Assembly (NCBI GenBank): GCA_032622095.1
Contig: CP136067.1
Coordinates: 98,446,707 to 98,510,706 of the forward strand
DNA length: 64,000 bases
Origin: Siphonodentalium dalli
Lineage: Eukaryota; Mollusca; Scaphopoda; Gadilida; Siphonodentaliidae
Reading direction: 5' to 3'
The notes under the pieces were generated by a model, which was not told where the DNA came from, ran no database searches, and was given only the letters and a program-made list of their open reading frames with translations. The translations under genes and the position numbers were made by a program. Below, in pieces: positions 36,801 through 48,800 of this stretch. Numbering within the stretch: position 1 is the first letter of the stretch; each line of letters starts with the position of its first letter.

Positions 36801-39800
36801 CTGTGAGTATGAGATACATGCATGTTCATATAAAATAATACAATGCGAAATCGCCGGCATACAAAGGTCAAGATAGCTTTCTGTTCTAATTCCTGTTAAA
36901 AATAAAGAGGTTTTCCCTATGGCAATCTGGGAGTCTCACGGACAATACGTGAAACTTGAAAGCTCTGGTGTGACCACATGTGACACATTAAATGGATTTC
37001 TGAATTACATGCAAAGTAAACTTTTTTTCACAAAATTAGCAATATATCTGTTAGTGCTGTCAAAATCATTGAAGATATATAAAACATCTAATTCAGCAAT
37101 AACATCACAAAATTATTATGCCTTTATATCAGAAGATATTAGGAAATCTACCTGAATTTCTTGATTAGGTTGAAGACAAATCTATGACGGAATGTAACAG
37201 CTACAGACTCTGCCATGTAGAATGCTGCCTTGAGAGGTGATGAGCTTGAGCGGTAATATGCCAGGAGACGACAGATGTCACCATACAGAGGAGTCGGAGG
37301 GAAATGATGGAGCTGGTGAAACATCTCCTCTAACATACTCAGTACATCCATTGAGGATTCATCTGAGGAACCTGAGACATAACAAATATATCTTATTTTA
37401 TACCCCTCATAACAGGTTTCGGAAAATTATGCTTCAACATACAGTGGTGTTTCAATACATCCAAACATGCATCATCTGATAAAATTGAGATATCAAGAAT
37501 CTATTATATATTTTGGAACTTCTGTCGGTATGTGTGTATGTATGTGTGTTATAGACTCGAAAACTGCTCGACCGATCTGACTCAAATTTGGTATAGGCCT
37601 TCTTTGATCCCGGGAACAATATGGGTGGGTCCAATTTCACGTGCGACCGTGTCCTTGACCTCGCTCATATAGGCATGTTTCTGGACATCGACCGATCCGA
37701 CTAAAATTTGGTATGTAGGTCTACTTTGATCCCGGGAACAATATGGGCCGGTCCAATTTTATGTTTGACTGTGTAGTTGACCTTGACCCTGACTTCGCTC
37801 ATATAGGCATGTTTCTGGACCGATCGAACAATAGTTTGTCCAGACACTATCTAAAAGAAATCCCTAAATAGCCCGGATGAAGTCGGGCACATCAGCTACT
37901 ATTTTACATATACGGTGTCCGATGGAAACTTCTTCTGGTAAACCTGAGATTTGAACCTTCAGATAAGAACAGGGATTTATTAACATTAAGTTTCAGATGT
38001 TTCAGACCCCTTTAATCATTTTATACTGAATAAAAGGTCAGCTGATCACAGTGTCCCCCCAACAACGTGGCAAGTCGATGCCGCTTTGTTAAAGAAATTA
38101 AAAAAAATGTTGAAATTTTCTAAGTCGAAAAGGGTTAATAACTCCGTAAAAAAAATAACTTTTCCGTCATCTATATACATGTTGCACATCTTCAATATAT
38201 GGGCAACAATATTCTGAAGTTTCAAATCTCTGGGATGAAATCTGTAGGAGGAGATGATTACACCATTGCCAAATTTGCCAATGGCAAAAATAATTCATAT
38301 TTGGCAAAAAATATTTTCATTTTGCAAAAGTTTTGGCAAGTCACTTTTTAATTCCTCAATAAAGTTGAAAAATATCGGTCAATCAATACCATTCATTTTA
38401 GGAAACTATTATAATATAATTAAATAAGTGGTGTTTTAGATGGTTTCGAAAAAGTTAACACCTCCATTGAGATGCAGTTATTCTGGTAACATTATTAATG
38501 ATAGGTCGAGGGATTACCAGTATTTTATAGTGTGGTGGTGGTGTTTACATAGCTAATCCTCTTGTGATGTTCCCTTCTGATGAAGCAACTCTTCTACCAT
38601 TTTATTGTTTGGTGATTGGTTTATTGTTGTATGATAAACCACAATAGAGATGCGACTAATTATTAACTAACAGCCTTCCTACTGATATCAAACGTTCAAA
38701 CCGCGAGTGTCGAAACATCAAACTCAATCAAGATTGCAGAAAATGATACTGTCAGGGGTAACAGTTGGCAAATTATAATAGAATTTGGCTAAAAATATTT
38801 TTGTTTGGCAAATTATTTGACAAACCTAAATTTTGATCCAACGATGACCCTGTACATAGGGATGGTCCAGCCCTCAAAATAGGAAATTTTCTTCTACGAC
38901 AATAAATTGGCATCTACAGCACACCAACGGCATTGTTCCAGAAACAGGATGATAACATTCATAATTTATTAGCTACTAAATTTCTTCCCTAAGGTTTTAT
39001 GCAGAATATACCGCTCACCTGTGTCTTGTCTGATTGTTATCTCCTCAGATTTCTCCGGAATTCGCCTCGGTCGTCGGCTTTCCTTCTCTTGTAAATGCAC
39101 GAGTTTGCTCCCTTTAGAAGATCGCAGGATCTCTGTAGATTCAGCTTCTCCCTTGACGAGCTCCGTGACAGTAAGCTCTTTAATTGTACTCGCTTTATGT
39201 TCCTCTTTCTTTGTTGGTTTGCCTCGCCCTTCAAAATTAATTCATACAAAGGTATTTTATACATGTACATGGAAGTAATTCATTCATTTTATGATTTATT
39301 AGGGAATTAAGATAAAATATCTGTGTTCTCAGGCAATTAGATCTCAAATTTGAGATGTGGGAGGGAGGCTATTTATTCTAATTTTTTTCTCAAAATCTGG
39401 AAAACATACTCAAAATAAAAATTGGGTTCGTTGTTCAAATCCAATATTTCTAACAGAAACTATTGAACAAAAATTTCGATGAGGTTCTTTAACCCTTTAC
39501 CCAACAATCCGGCCAAAACCGGCCAAATAAAGCTTCAACAGCCTAAAATATCTTCGGTCTGTCTAAATAGAACCATACAAATATGGATATCATTGGAACC
39601 GGCTCATTGACCACATTGTGATAGTTACAGTTATGCCCTGTGCCAATGCATTCTCTTATATATGCGAGTCGACCATAGGTCGCCTCGCATATATAAGAGA
39701 ATGCATTGGCACAGGGCCCTTCTGTTGGGTAAAGGGTTAAAAGAAAACTTCAGTGATGAGGAAGTTGCCTGAGAACACAGAATTCTATTTGTTTGGTCTG

Positions 39801-42800
39801 GCATGGAGAGTAATTAGTTGATTGAACTGGTGATGTGAACTAATTCATGAGAGGCAAGGACGTTGTACGAACACAGGAGCGCATTAAGCTTGAGTGTTTT
39901 ACAAAATAGTCTCTGCCTCGATTGCATTATTTCACGTCACCAGTTCAAGTGATCATTCTCTTTTATTCCACTGTAAATATCTGATTTATCAGAAATGCAA
40001 ACAATACCGCAATTATTTAAGGAATAATCTCGGTTTCCTAATGTAATTACACAGTCTGTGATTCGGCATATGCCTTTAGACTGTGTAATTACATTAGGAA
40101 ACCGAGATTATTCCTTATAATTATGCCATCGATTGTTAAATATTGATTTTAAAGACATATTCGCCCTTAAAATACGATTGAAACAAGGAACTATATGTTC
40201 TCGAATAACAGACAAGACTTGAGCCGAAAACAACTCGCTGCATTCCCGTCCGAATAATATCGATCGATCTGCAGATCTGCAGATCGAGTGGGTTTTTCCC
40301 GAACGTATGTCAAGGACGAAACAAAACATTAATAAACTTTTGATCAAAATTAAACATTATTAGCAGAATTTTGGAAGAGGAAAATATACAGTTAGTCTCC
40401 ATGTCAACTGGGAATCATGAACATGCGATAATCAAAAAGTTTAGTGAGCATTTTCTTACAGGAATCCTCCTATCTATCGGCAGTGAGCCAAATACTTTTC
40501 AATTTTCGATTTTCCGCACAGTCATTTTGTGTCATTGTGATTTTACCGAGAAACAAGTTTTCAGAAGAATTAAATCATCATGGCATTTAAGGAATTCTAA
40601 GATGATTTATTTGTCAAAAACTAATATATTTGGTAAAATTTAAAGTTATTATTAAATTGCTTGTGTCCAGATAATGCAGACACGTAAACCTTTGAATTTT
40701 GATCTACACTATCGGCTTTGTAACACTTTTTAACATATCGGTACACTGAGACGAATAGAAGAAATATCCTGCGGTTTTCCCACAGGGACGTTACATTATT
40801 TGTAACACCAATTAACAACTGGTCTCTGTGGATCTCAGAAATCATGTGTATAGCGGTCGCGTTGTAAATATAGAAGGCCGATGACTTCTCTGATCGAGAG
40901 GTCACGGTCGTTACACGCTAGCTTTGTGTGATAACCGAAGTAAGCAACGTCGGGCGCGGTTATTCCATGGATGTGTGCCCGGCTTGGGATTCCGGGTGCT
41001 GCCAACTTTCGGTGCGACTCCCACACTTCTCTCTCACTCTCTCTCTCTCTCTCGTTCTGTTACACATGTAACGTAATGCTTCGTAACAATTTATCGCTAC
41101 ACTGAGACGAGTTGAAAAAATATACCGCAGTTTTCTCACAGGGACTTTATATCATTTGTAACACAGTCCTGTCTACGAGCGGTCACTGTGGATCTCTGAA
41201 ATCATAGAACGATTCGTAACACTTTGTAATATATCGCTGCATTGAGATGAGTTTTAATAATATGCTGCAGTTTTTTTGGGGGGGGGGGGGGGACTTAATA
41301 TAATTTGTAACATGTACCGGTAACGCCTCATAACACTTTGCAACATATCGCTACAATAAAAGGAGGTGAAGAAACATTGAATGCTGCATTTTTTTTTACG
41401 GGGACTTTGTAAGTTTCAGTTTGTACGTAGGGCCAGTCTCTGTGGAATCTCAGAAATCATGAAACGCTTTGTAACATATCGTTACACTGAGACGAAGGGA
41501 AAAAATATGTTGCAGTTTTCTCACGGGACTGGTACAATGTTTGGGGACATCTGTAAACAGTAATTAAAAATTTCATCCTATAATATAAATTCAAATTGAA
41601 GTGCCCAGAATATATAACCACTAAATTTAATAGTCTTACCACAGGAGCTTGGAACTTGATCAATAACTGCCTTAATTATGCTAATTAGCATTTTTTTTGG
41701 CCCAGCATTATGGCCAAAAAAATGGCAATTAGGCTAATTAATGCAATTATTAATCAAGTTCCACACTCCTGTGGTCTTACAAAATGACAAGTGGTGCCTG
41801 CTGGGAAAATGTAAATAAAATTATAAATGAAACGAAAACTAAAAAGTTGTGTATGTTTAGTCATGCATTTCGTAACGAAACGTCGCAAATACGACCAAAT
41901 TTACACTCTGTAAACAGCTTGGGAATGTTTATTATATTGGGGCATTGTCTTTATTTGGATAGTTATATATTATTCTTTTATTGGCTTTCATAGCGTTCGT
42001 GAAAAAAAATGTGTACTGCGAAGCGAGTGAGAATAAAATAGCGTCCTTCGTTACTATGCAACAGACTACAAATATCATTGCGCGCAAGTACTTTTGGGTC
42101 GTTTTTGTTGCACTGATAAAATCTCGACCTAATGTAATTATCCGATATAATTACATTAGGTTTGATAAACTCAACGGCAATTTACTATAGAAAATGAAGT
42201 GGGTGTAATTATACCCATGACGCATAAATTTTGATAGCAACTGTGAATACATAACCTGCAAGTTAAAGTTAATTATTCAATCATGAAATTAACATTTATA
42301 ATCACATGGGAAATCAATGTAAAGCACACATAGGAATGTAATAATATGAAAGTAATTCATTATTCATACCAACATTCATTGTAAGCCAGTGCATTCTCTT
42401 ATATATGCGAGGCTCCAATGGGATACTCGCATATATAAGAGAATGCACTGGTACAGAATCTTTAATGCTCCACAAATAATTTTAACAGTTTTGTTTACAT
42501 AATAATGGTTTCAACATGCGAATGTCATTATTGGAGAACTATCAATAATGAATGAAGAACAAAGCTTATCTATTTCTTCATGTCCTTCTTGATGATGATG
42601 GTTTTACAGACTCTTTGTTTGCACAGTCTATGTGCTCCAGTCTATGTGCTCCAGTCTATGTGCTCCAGTCTATGTGGGGCTCTCTATGGGTTACATTTAC
42701 CCACTTCGAGTTTGTTGGGTCACTTTAATTCAGTCATTAGGTTCAACAAGAAACTTTCATATCTACATCCCCTTGTCTGGATATTGTGTGTCTGACATTT

Positions 42801-45800
42801 GCAGAATGAAGTCCCCAGAGGGTCAATTTAGTGATGCTGCCCTGCACTGCGAGATAGTATCACCAACTTCACCCTCTGGTGACCTAATTCCGCTTAGGCC
42901 TCATCTTCTGGGAGGTATCTATGGTCTCAAATTAACATTGTTTTTAGTTTTCCCTTCTGTTCAGTTTCTATATCCTCTAATTTGCAGAAGATAAAATGCA
43001 TAATAGAGGTGAATAAAGGGTGAACAACACCAACTTCAACTGGGGAACTTCAATCTGATTTGGTGATACTAGTCTGCCAGCGGGATAGGGTCACTAAATT
43101 CACTCTCTGGGGAACTCATTCTGAAAATGTCGGACACACAGGGCTTAAAATCTTCAGAGAATCAGAATAATGATTCTAGTAAGATCAGCTGATTTGCTGT
43201 AGAAAAGCTGTGTTTCGATTCTCGCAAGATATTATGGATTGTAAGGCCTGAGCATACATGTACATGTATATGGCACTCAAAAGTGGACCATCATACAAAA
43301 CCTCAATTAATATTTTAAATAGCAGTTTAGCAGTAAATTTGAAAAAAAATCTGAAGAATGTTATTGTGTAGTAGCACAATACGGTACATTTTTATAGACA
43401 GGTCATTGCTGCTGACTACACAGGCCTTAAAATCCATAACAATTTACGAGAATCTAAAGATACAACGAGTCCAGGCAAGTCAGCTGCTTTTATGAGGATC
43501 AAACTATGAATCATGATTCTGAATCTCGTCAGATCTGAGACTATTTCAAGGCATATATACCTCTCCTTGCTGCTGGTTTGTCGTCTGCTACCTCCTCTTT
43601 AATGCTGACTGGTGATATTTCAACCTTAGCCTCGGGCGACTTCTTCCTCCGCGCACGGCAAACCTCAACCTCGTCATCTTCTAATAAAGCATGAATCGGC
43701 GTGAGGCACAATTGATGCTCAACAGGCGTTTCAAGATTAGTCAAAGCATAATTTTCATCATTATCATCCCATGCTACGGCACAAGAATCGTCTAACTCGA
43801 CAGGGATTGGTGTCGCACACAAATCGTCTAATTGGACACAGATAGGTGTAGCATAAGAATCGTATAACTTGACTCGGATTGGTGTAGCACATGAATCGTT
43901 TAATTCGACTCGGATTGGTGTTGAACATGAATCATCTAAATCCTCTGACTGGACATGGATAGGTGTAACACATGAATGATTCTCTCCCGGTGAATCATGA
44001 GTCCTGACGGCTTCTAATTCTTCCACCAATTTACGACCTCTAGCACTTTTTTTGGTAACAGCTATTTTTTTTTTACTCTCTGCCTTGGCTCTAGATTTAC
44101 ACGGCCTCTTAGCTGCCTTAATATCTTCAGTCACATGTGAATTCTTGAGTTTTGAATCTTCAGTCTCCTGTGAATTTGTTAGTTTGAAATCTTCAGTCAC
44201 CTGTGAATTTGTGAGTTTCGAATTGGTGAGTCTGGGGATCCTTGTTGGTTTTGTGAACACCGGAGTCATTGGATTGGGCGGGGTCCCAGGAATAAAATTG
44301 TCATCAGAGTCGGATATTTCTCCCCTATTTCCAACATCTTTTACACAATTTGAATTGGAATTTAAAATATCTGTTTGATTTTTTGGACTGATGCCAGATT
44401 TCGTCTCATTCACAGCTGGTAGCAATAAATTTAATTTATTCCGATTATTTGTCGTTTTCCTCTTCGTTTTGAGTTTCGTATCCTCCTCTGGACATTTTGA
44501 TCCCACGTCCGTTACTTTAGTCTTCTGCTTTCTCCCTACTTTATTTGGCTCCATCCGACTAACTCGGTTACCTCCCTTAGATTTCGTGCTTCTCTGAGTC
44601 ACTTTCCCAGAAGAAATTTTATTTATCTCAAAACCAATGTCGTCATCAACAGAATCCTGAGATATAAACAAACTGTTGAGGTTTTTAGCCAAATTGTCCA
44701 CAACCTCGGTGACCTCCGTGTCTTTTTTGTTGTTACTCACTTCCGTATTTTCTTCACTTTTCATAGCTTTCGCACCCTTTACGTTTCTTCTTCTGACATT
44801 AATCTGTTCCGGGGAGATTGTACACAAGTCCATTTTTTCACTGATTCCTTCTAACTGATCGCTATTGTCTTTCATCACGGATGAGTTTTCACACACGTCC
44901 CCATCCACATTCTTCAAACTTCTATTATTATTATCTGGGCCCTTAAGAATGCCGTCAGTTTGCAATCTATTTTTAGCCAGCTGAACTTTAATCAGATACC
45001 ATTGCAGAGTAGATTTGTAAAAGAGGACACTCTGACCACAGCTGACCTCATGCAGAATTTCCATAGCTTCATCTACCAGCTTGATTACAAGGTCAAGGTC
45101 ACCTTGCATCATCTTTATTTTTATCTTAAGGATAGCAAGTTCCATGAAGACAGAAAGATTATGCGTGTCCTTGACCTTGATGCGACCTTTAAGCTCAGCC
45201 TGGATGTCATTATCCAAGCTGTGTTTTAGTTTATTAACCACGCTGCTTAAAACACAAGAAGATTGAGAGTTGGAATCATATAAAGCTTTATCCAGATCAG
45301 TTGATAAATTATTAATTGTCTGACTTATTTTAGAGTCGTTTCCCTTTGTGAAATTCTCTCTGCATGAATCGATTCTGTATCTTAGATAATGGAACACAAG
45401 CTGTGAATCCCGGCCAGCATTGGATAAACTAGTTAGGATTTCTACATTCATAGTGTCGCTCTCCCATGTGTTTTCTTTCTTAAAACTATCCGCGTTATTT
45501 GGGTCAGTGTTGCCATCACCTGCATTCTCTTTCTTATAACTATCCACGCTATTTGGGTTTTCTTGCGCCTCTCTCACACTGAACACATTGCCGACGCTGA
45601 GCAGTTGTTGTCGGATCTTTTCACTATCAGCCGACAAAGCATAGATTTTATCCAACTCCAACAGAAACATCAGGGACCTGAAAATATTTTGAAGAAATGA
45701 TAAAATATTAAAATGATACTGGGATGATTGTATGGGAATCAAGGCTGGATATAGCATGTCTGACATTTGCAAAATGAGGTCCCCAGAGGGTGAATTTAGT

Positions 45801-48800
45801 GGCACGGCGAGCTAGCATCACCAAATTCATCCTCTGGGAACCTCATTCTGCTTAGGCATCAACTGCTATGGGAGACCTAGGATCAGATTGAATTTCCCCA
45901 GTTGAAGTTGGTGATGTTCACCAATTATTCACATCAGGCTATGGGAGAACTATGGGAGACCTAGGATCACATTGAAGTTACCCAGTTGAAGTTCAACCAT
46001 CTGTCACCTCGATTATGCATTTTATCTTCTGCAAATTAGGAGATATAGAAGGGAAAAAGTAACTAAAAACAATGTTAATTTGAGATGATGCCTAAGCAGA
46101 ATGAGCCCAGAGGATAAATTTGGTGATGCTAGCCCACTGTATGGGGTAGCATCAATAAATTCACCCTCTGGGGACAGATTGGCACCACACATAATCATTC
46201 TTATATAATAGGTCAAATAAATAAATATCTATGTTCTCAGGCGCCTCCCTCGTCACTGAAATTTATTTTAAAAAGCCTTGTCTCAATATTTTATGTTAGA
46301 AATATAAGATTTGAACAACGAAAATCAATTCTTTAATTGTTTCTGGAGTAAGTTTTCCAGATTTTGAGAAACAAAATTAAAATAACCACCCTCCCACATC
46401 ACAAAATTGAGATTTTATTGGTGGAGGACACAGATATTTTATTTTAATGGCTATAAGTCTTTCGCTGCCGATCGCGACTTAAGTCAAATTACCCATTGAG
46501 GATTAAATAGTTACAGTTGTGTGTAGATTGTAGTTAGTGTTTTCTGAAATAGTATAATCGATGAGGTTGGATTTTTCGACAATAATAGTTGTATGCTATA
46601 TTTTTCCAATGGGCACAGTGTCTACTATCAATACACTTGAAGATATAAACTTCTTTTTCCTTTGGAAATGTTCAGATAATAAGTTCAACAGGCCATTCCA
46701 ATGTATAATGTTATAGCTCTGATTGGAGAATCAATTTAGTAACGAAAGGGTTAAACCTTTCACGGCGGGAGCTGCGCTGGTGCAGCATTAAATATCCTGT
46801 GCCAGTGCATTCTCTTATATATGCAAGTCTCCCATAGGGATCCTCGCATATATAAGAGAATGCACTGGCCCACAAGGTCAAGGTAAATATTGTTAAGATA
46901 ATGTATTCTCTTATATGGCACAGGGTTTTCGCAAAATTTCAGGAAGCTCCAGTCAAGGAAGGATTAACAGGAATCCTTCTGCACTGTCTTGTATCTCTCC
47001 AGATGACCAATAGGCCATTCCAATGTATAATTTATAGCTGATTGGAGAGTCCATTTAGTAACGAAAGGGTAAAGCTAACCAGTTAACAAGTCCCATCTCC
47101 TTTGCAAACTTGTACCCTTCTCTCAGATAGCACTTCGCTTCCCTGTCTGCTCCGATGTAAGTCGATATCTGGCCAAAATGAAGGCATGAGTCAAGAAGCT
47201 CACGAAGTATCATCCACTTCTCACAAAAACGAACATCTGCAACGATAATTAAGACCATTTTGTAGTAACCAATAAATTATTTTATTATATTTTCATCAAC
47301 TTTTTACGTCGAAATATAAATTGTATTCCACTCTCAAGATGTTATCCTACTTTCAGTACTAAGTTGTGATGTCATATTTTTGCATCATTCGGTATCCTTG
47401 CATATTATTTTAACAGAAATGGCTGGTGATAATGTAGCTTTAAGAATGTGTTAGCCCTATCAGTGTGTTTCATTGTGGGCTAATAACTAATATAACTAGA
47501 GGTGTGACTGTCCCAATGGGACTAAGGATACCCCCCGTTTAAAAAAACCTATGATGTTTCACATGTCAGTAACATTTAGTTAAAAATAATAAAATAACAG
47601 TTCCCATTGCAGGTGCACAACCCTAACCCTAATCTTAAACCTATTGACCGAAAAATGTAGGAATAAAAGCTCGGACAAAATTATGCATGTTGCAAAAATG
47701 TTCTGTCGAAAAAGGGGAATAACTCCACAAAAAAAAGTCAGACAGACATCATAATCGCAGGTGCACAGGTTCCCATGGTACTAAATATCAGTGCCAAGAT
47801 TAAAAAACATTGACCTAAAAATGTAGGAATAAAAGCTCTGACAAAATTAGGCATGTTGCAAAAAAAATTCTAAGTCGAAAAAGGGGGATAACTCCACCAA
47901 AAAATGTCGGACAGACGTCATAATTGCAGGTGCACAGGTTCCCATAGTACTAAATATCTGTGCCAAGTTAAAAAAAAAATTGACCTAAAAATGTAGGAAT
48001 AAAAGCTCGGACAAAATTATACATGTTACGAAAATTTTCGCAGGTGCACAGGTTCCCATGGTGGTTGATGTCTGTGCCAAGTTTCATGGAAATTGATTAA
48101 AAAACGACTGAGAAAAACTCCGGACAAATTTGTGTCCACGGACGGACGACGGACGGACGGACGATGGACGGACGGATGGACAAGCTGACTCCGGTATACC
48201 CCCCCTAACTTCGTTGCGGGGGGTATAATAGACACAGCAGTTAACTGTTCTGAGTAGAGTATGGTTTTTCTCCTCTCGTGAGATGAGAGGATTACCTTCA
48301 CTCAGCTTAGTGCCTTGTAAAAATAATCCTCTGCATCTTATTCGGGACAAAACCATATGCTACTCAGAACAGTTAACTGTTGTCAATTTATTTCACAAAG
48401 AAACAAAAATACAACATGTATGTGCATTAGAGTTGCTCTGGTGATATTGTGGCGTAAGAAAGTGTGTGCTTGAGTAAAACCCACATATTTTTACCGAGGG
48501 ACACAGAATACTAACCTTTAACCTTTTCCTTGACTGTGAGATAATTGAGCAGACCCGTATGTAGCTTCACAGCCTCCTTAGCCAAGTCTACCGGATGCAA
48601 GCAGGGATGGTGACAGGAATAACTTGGACACATATAAAACTCCGACAGCAGACGTTTTGCAGTTCCCTCGAGCAGACAGTTTGTCTTGTCATTAATGGTT
48701 CTAGCCGTCGTGTAATCCACTATCTCGTGAAGTAAATCCATTCCAGCTTTCATCTGAATCAAACAATCAATCCACTTCATTCAATATAAATTCTGATTTT

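Noticed and set aside
40371-40643. 90-codon plus-strand ORF MEEENIQLVSMSTGNHE
   Set aside because: Composition is not clearly coding, no motif or splice context was found, and it borders the 140-bp tandem repeats. A real exon cannot be fully excluded.
43541-45805. A 754-codon intronless gene
   Set aside because: Its first ~43 codons come from a MITE and intron, and its last few are intron. Splice sites at 45677 and 43561 with matching phases show it is an internal separase exon.
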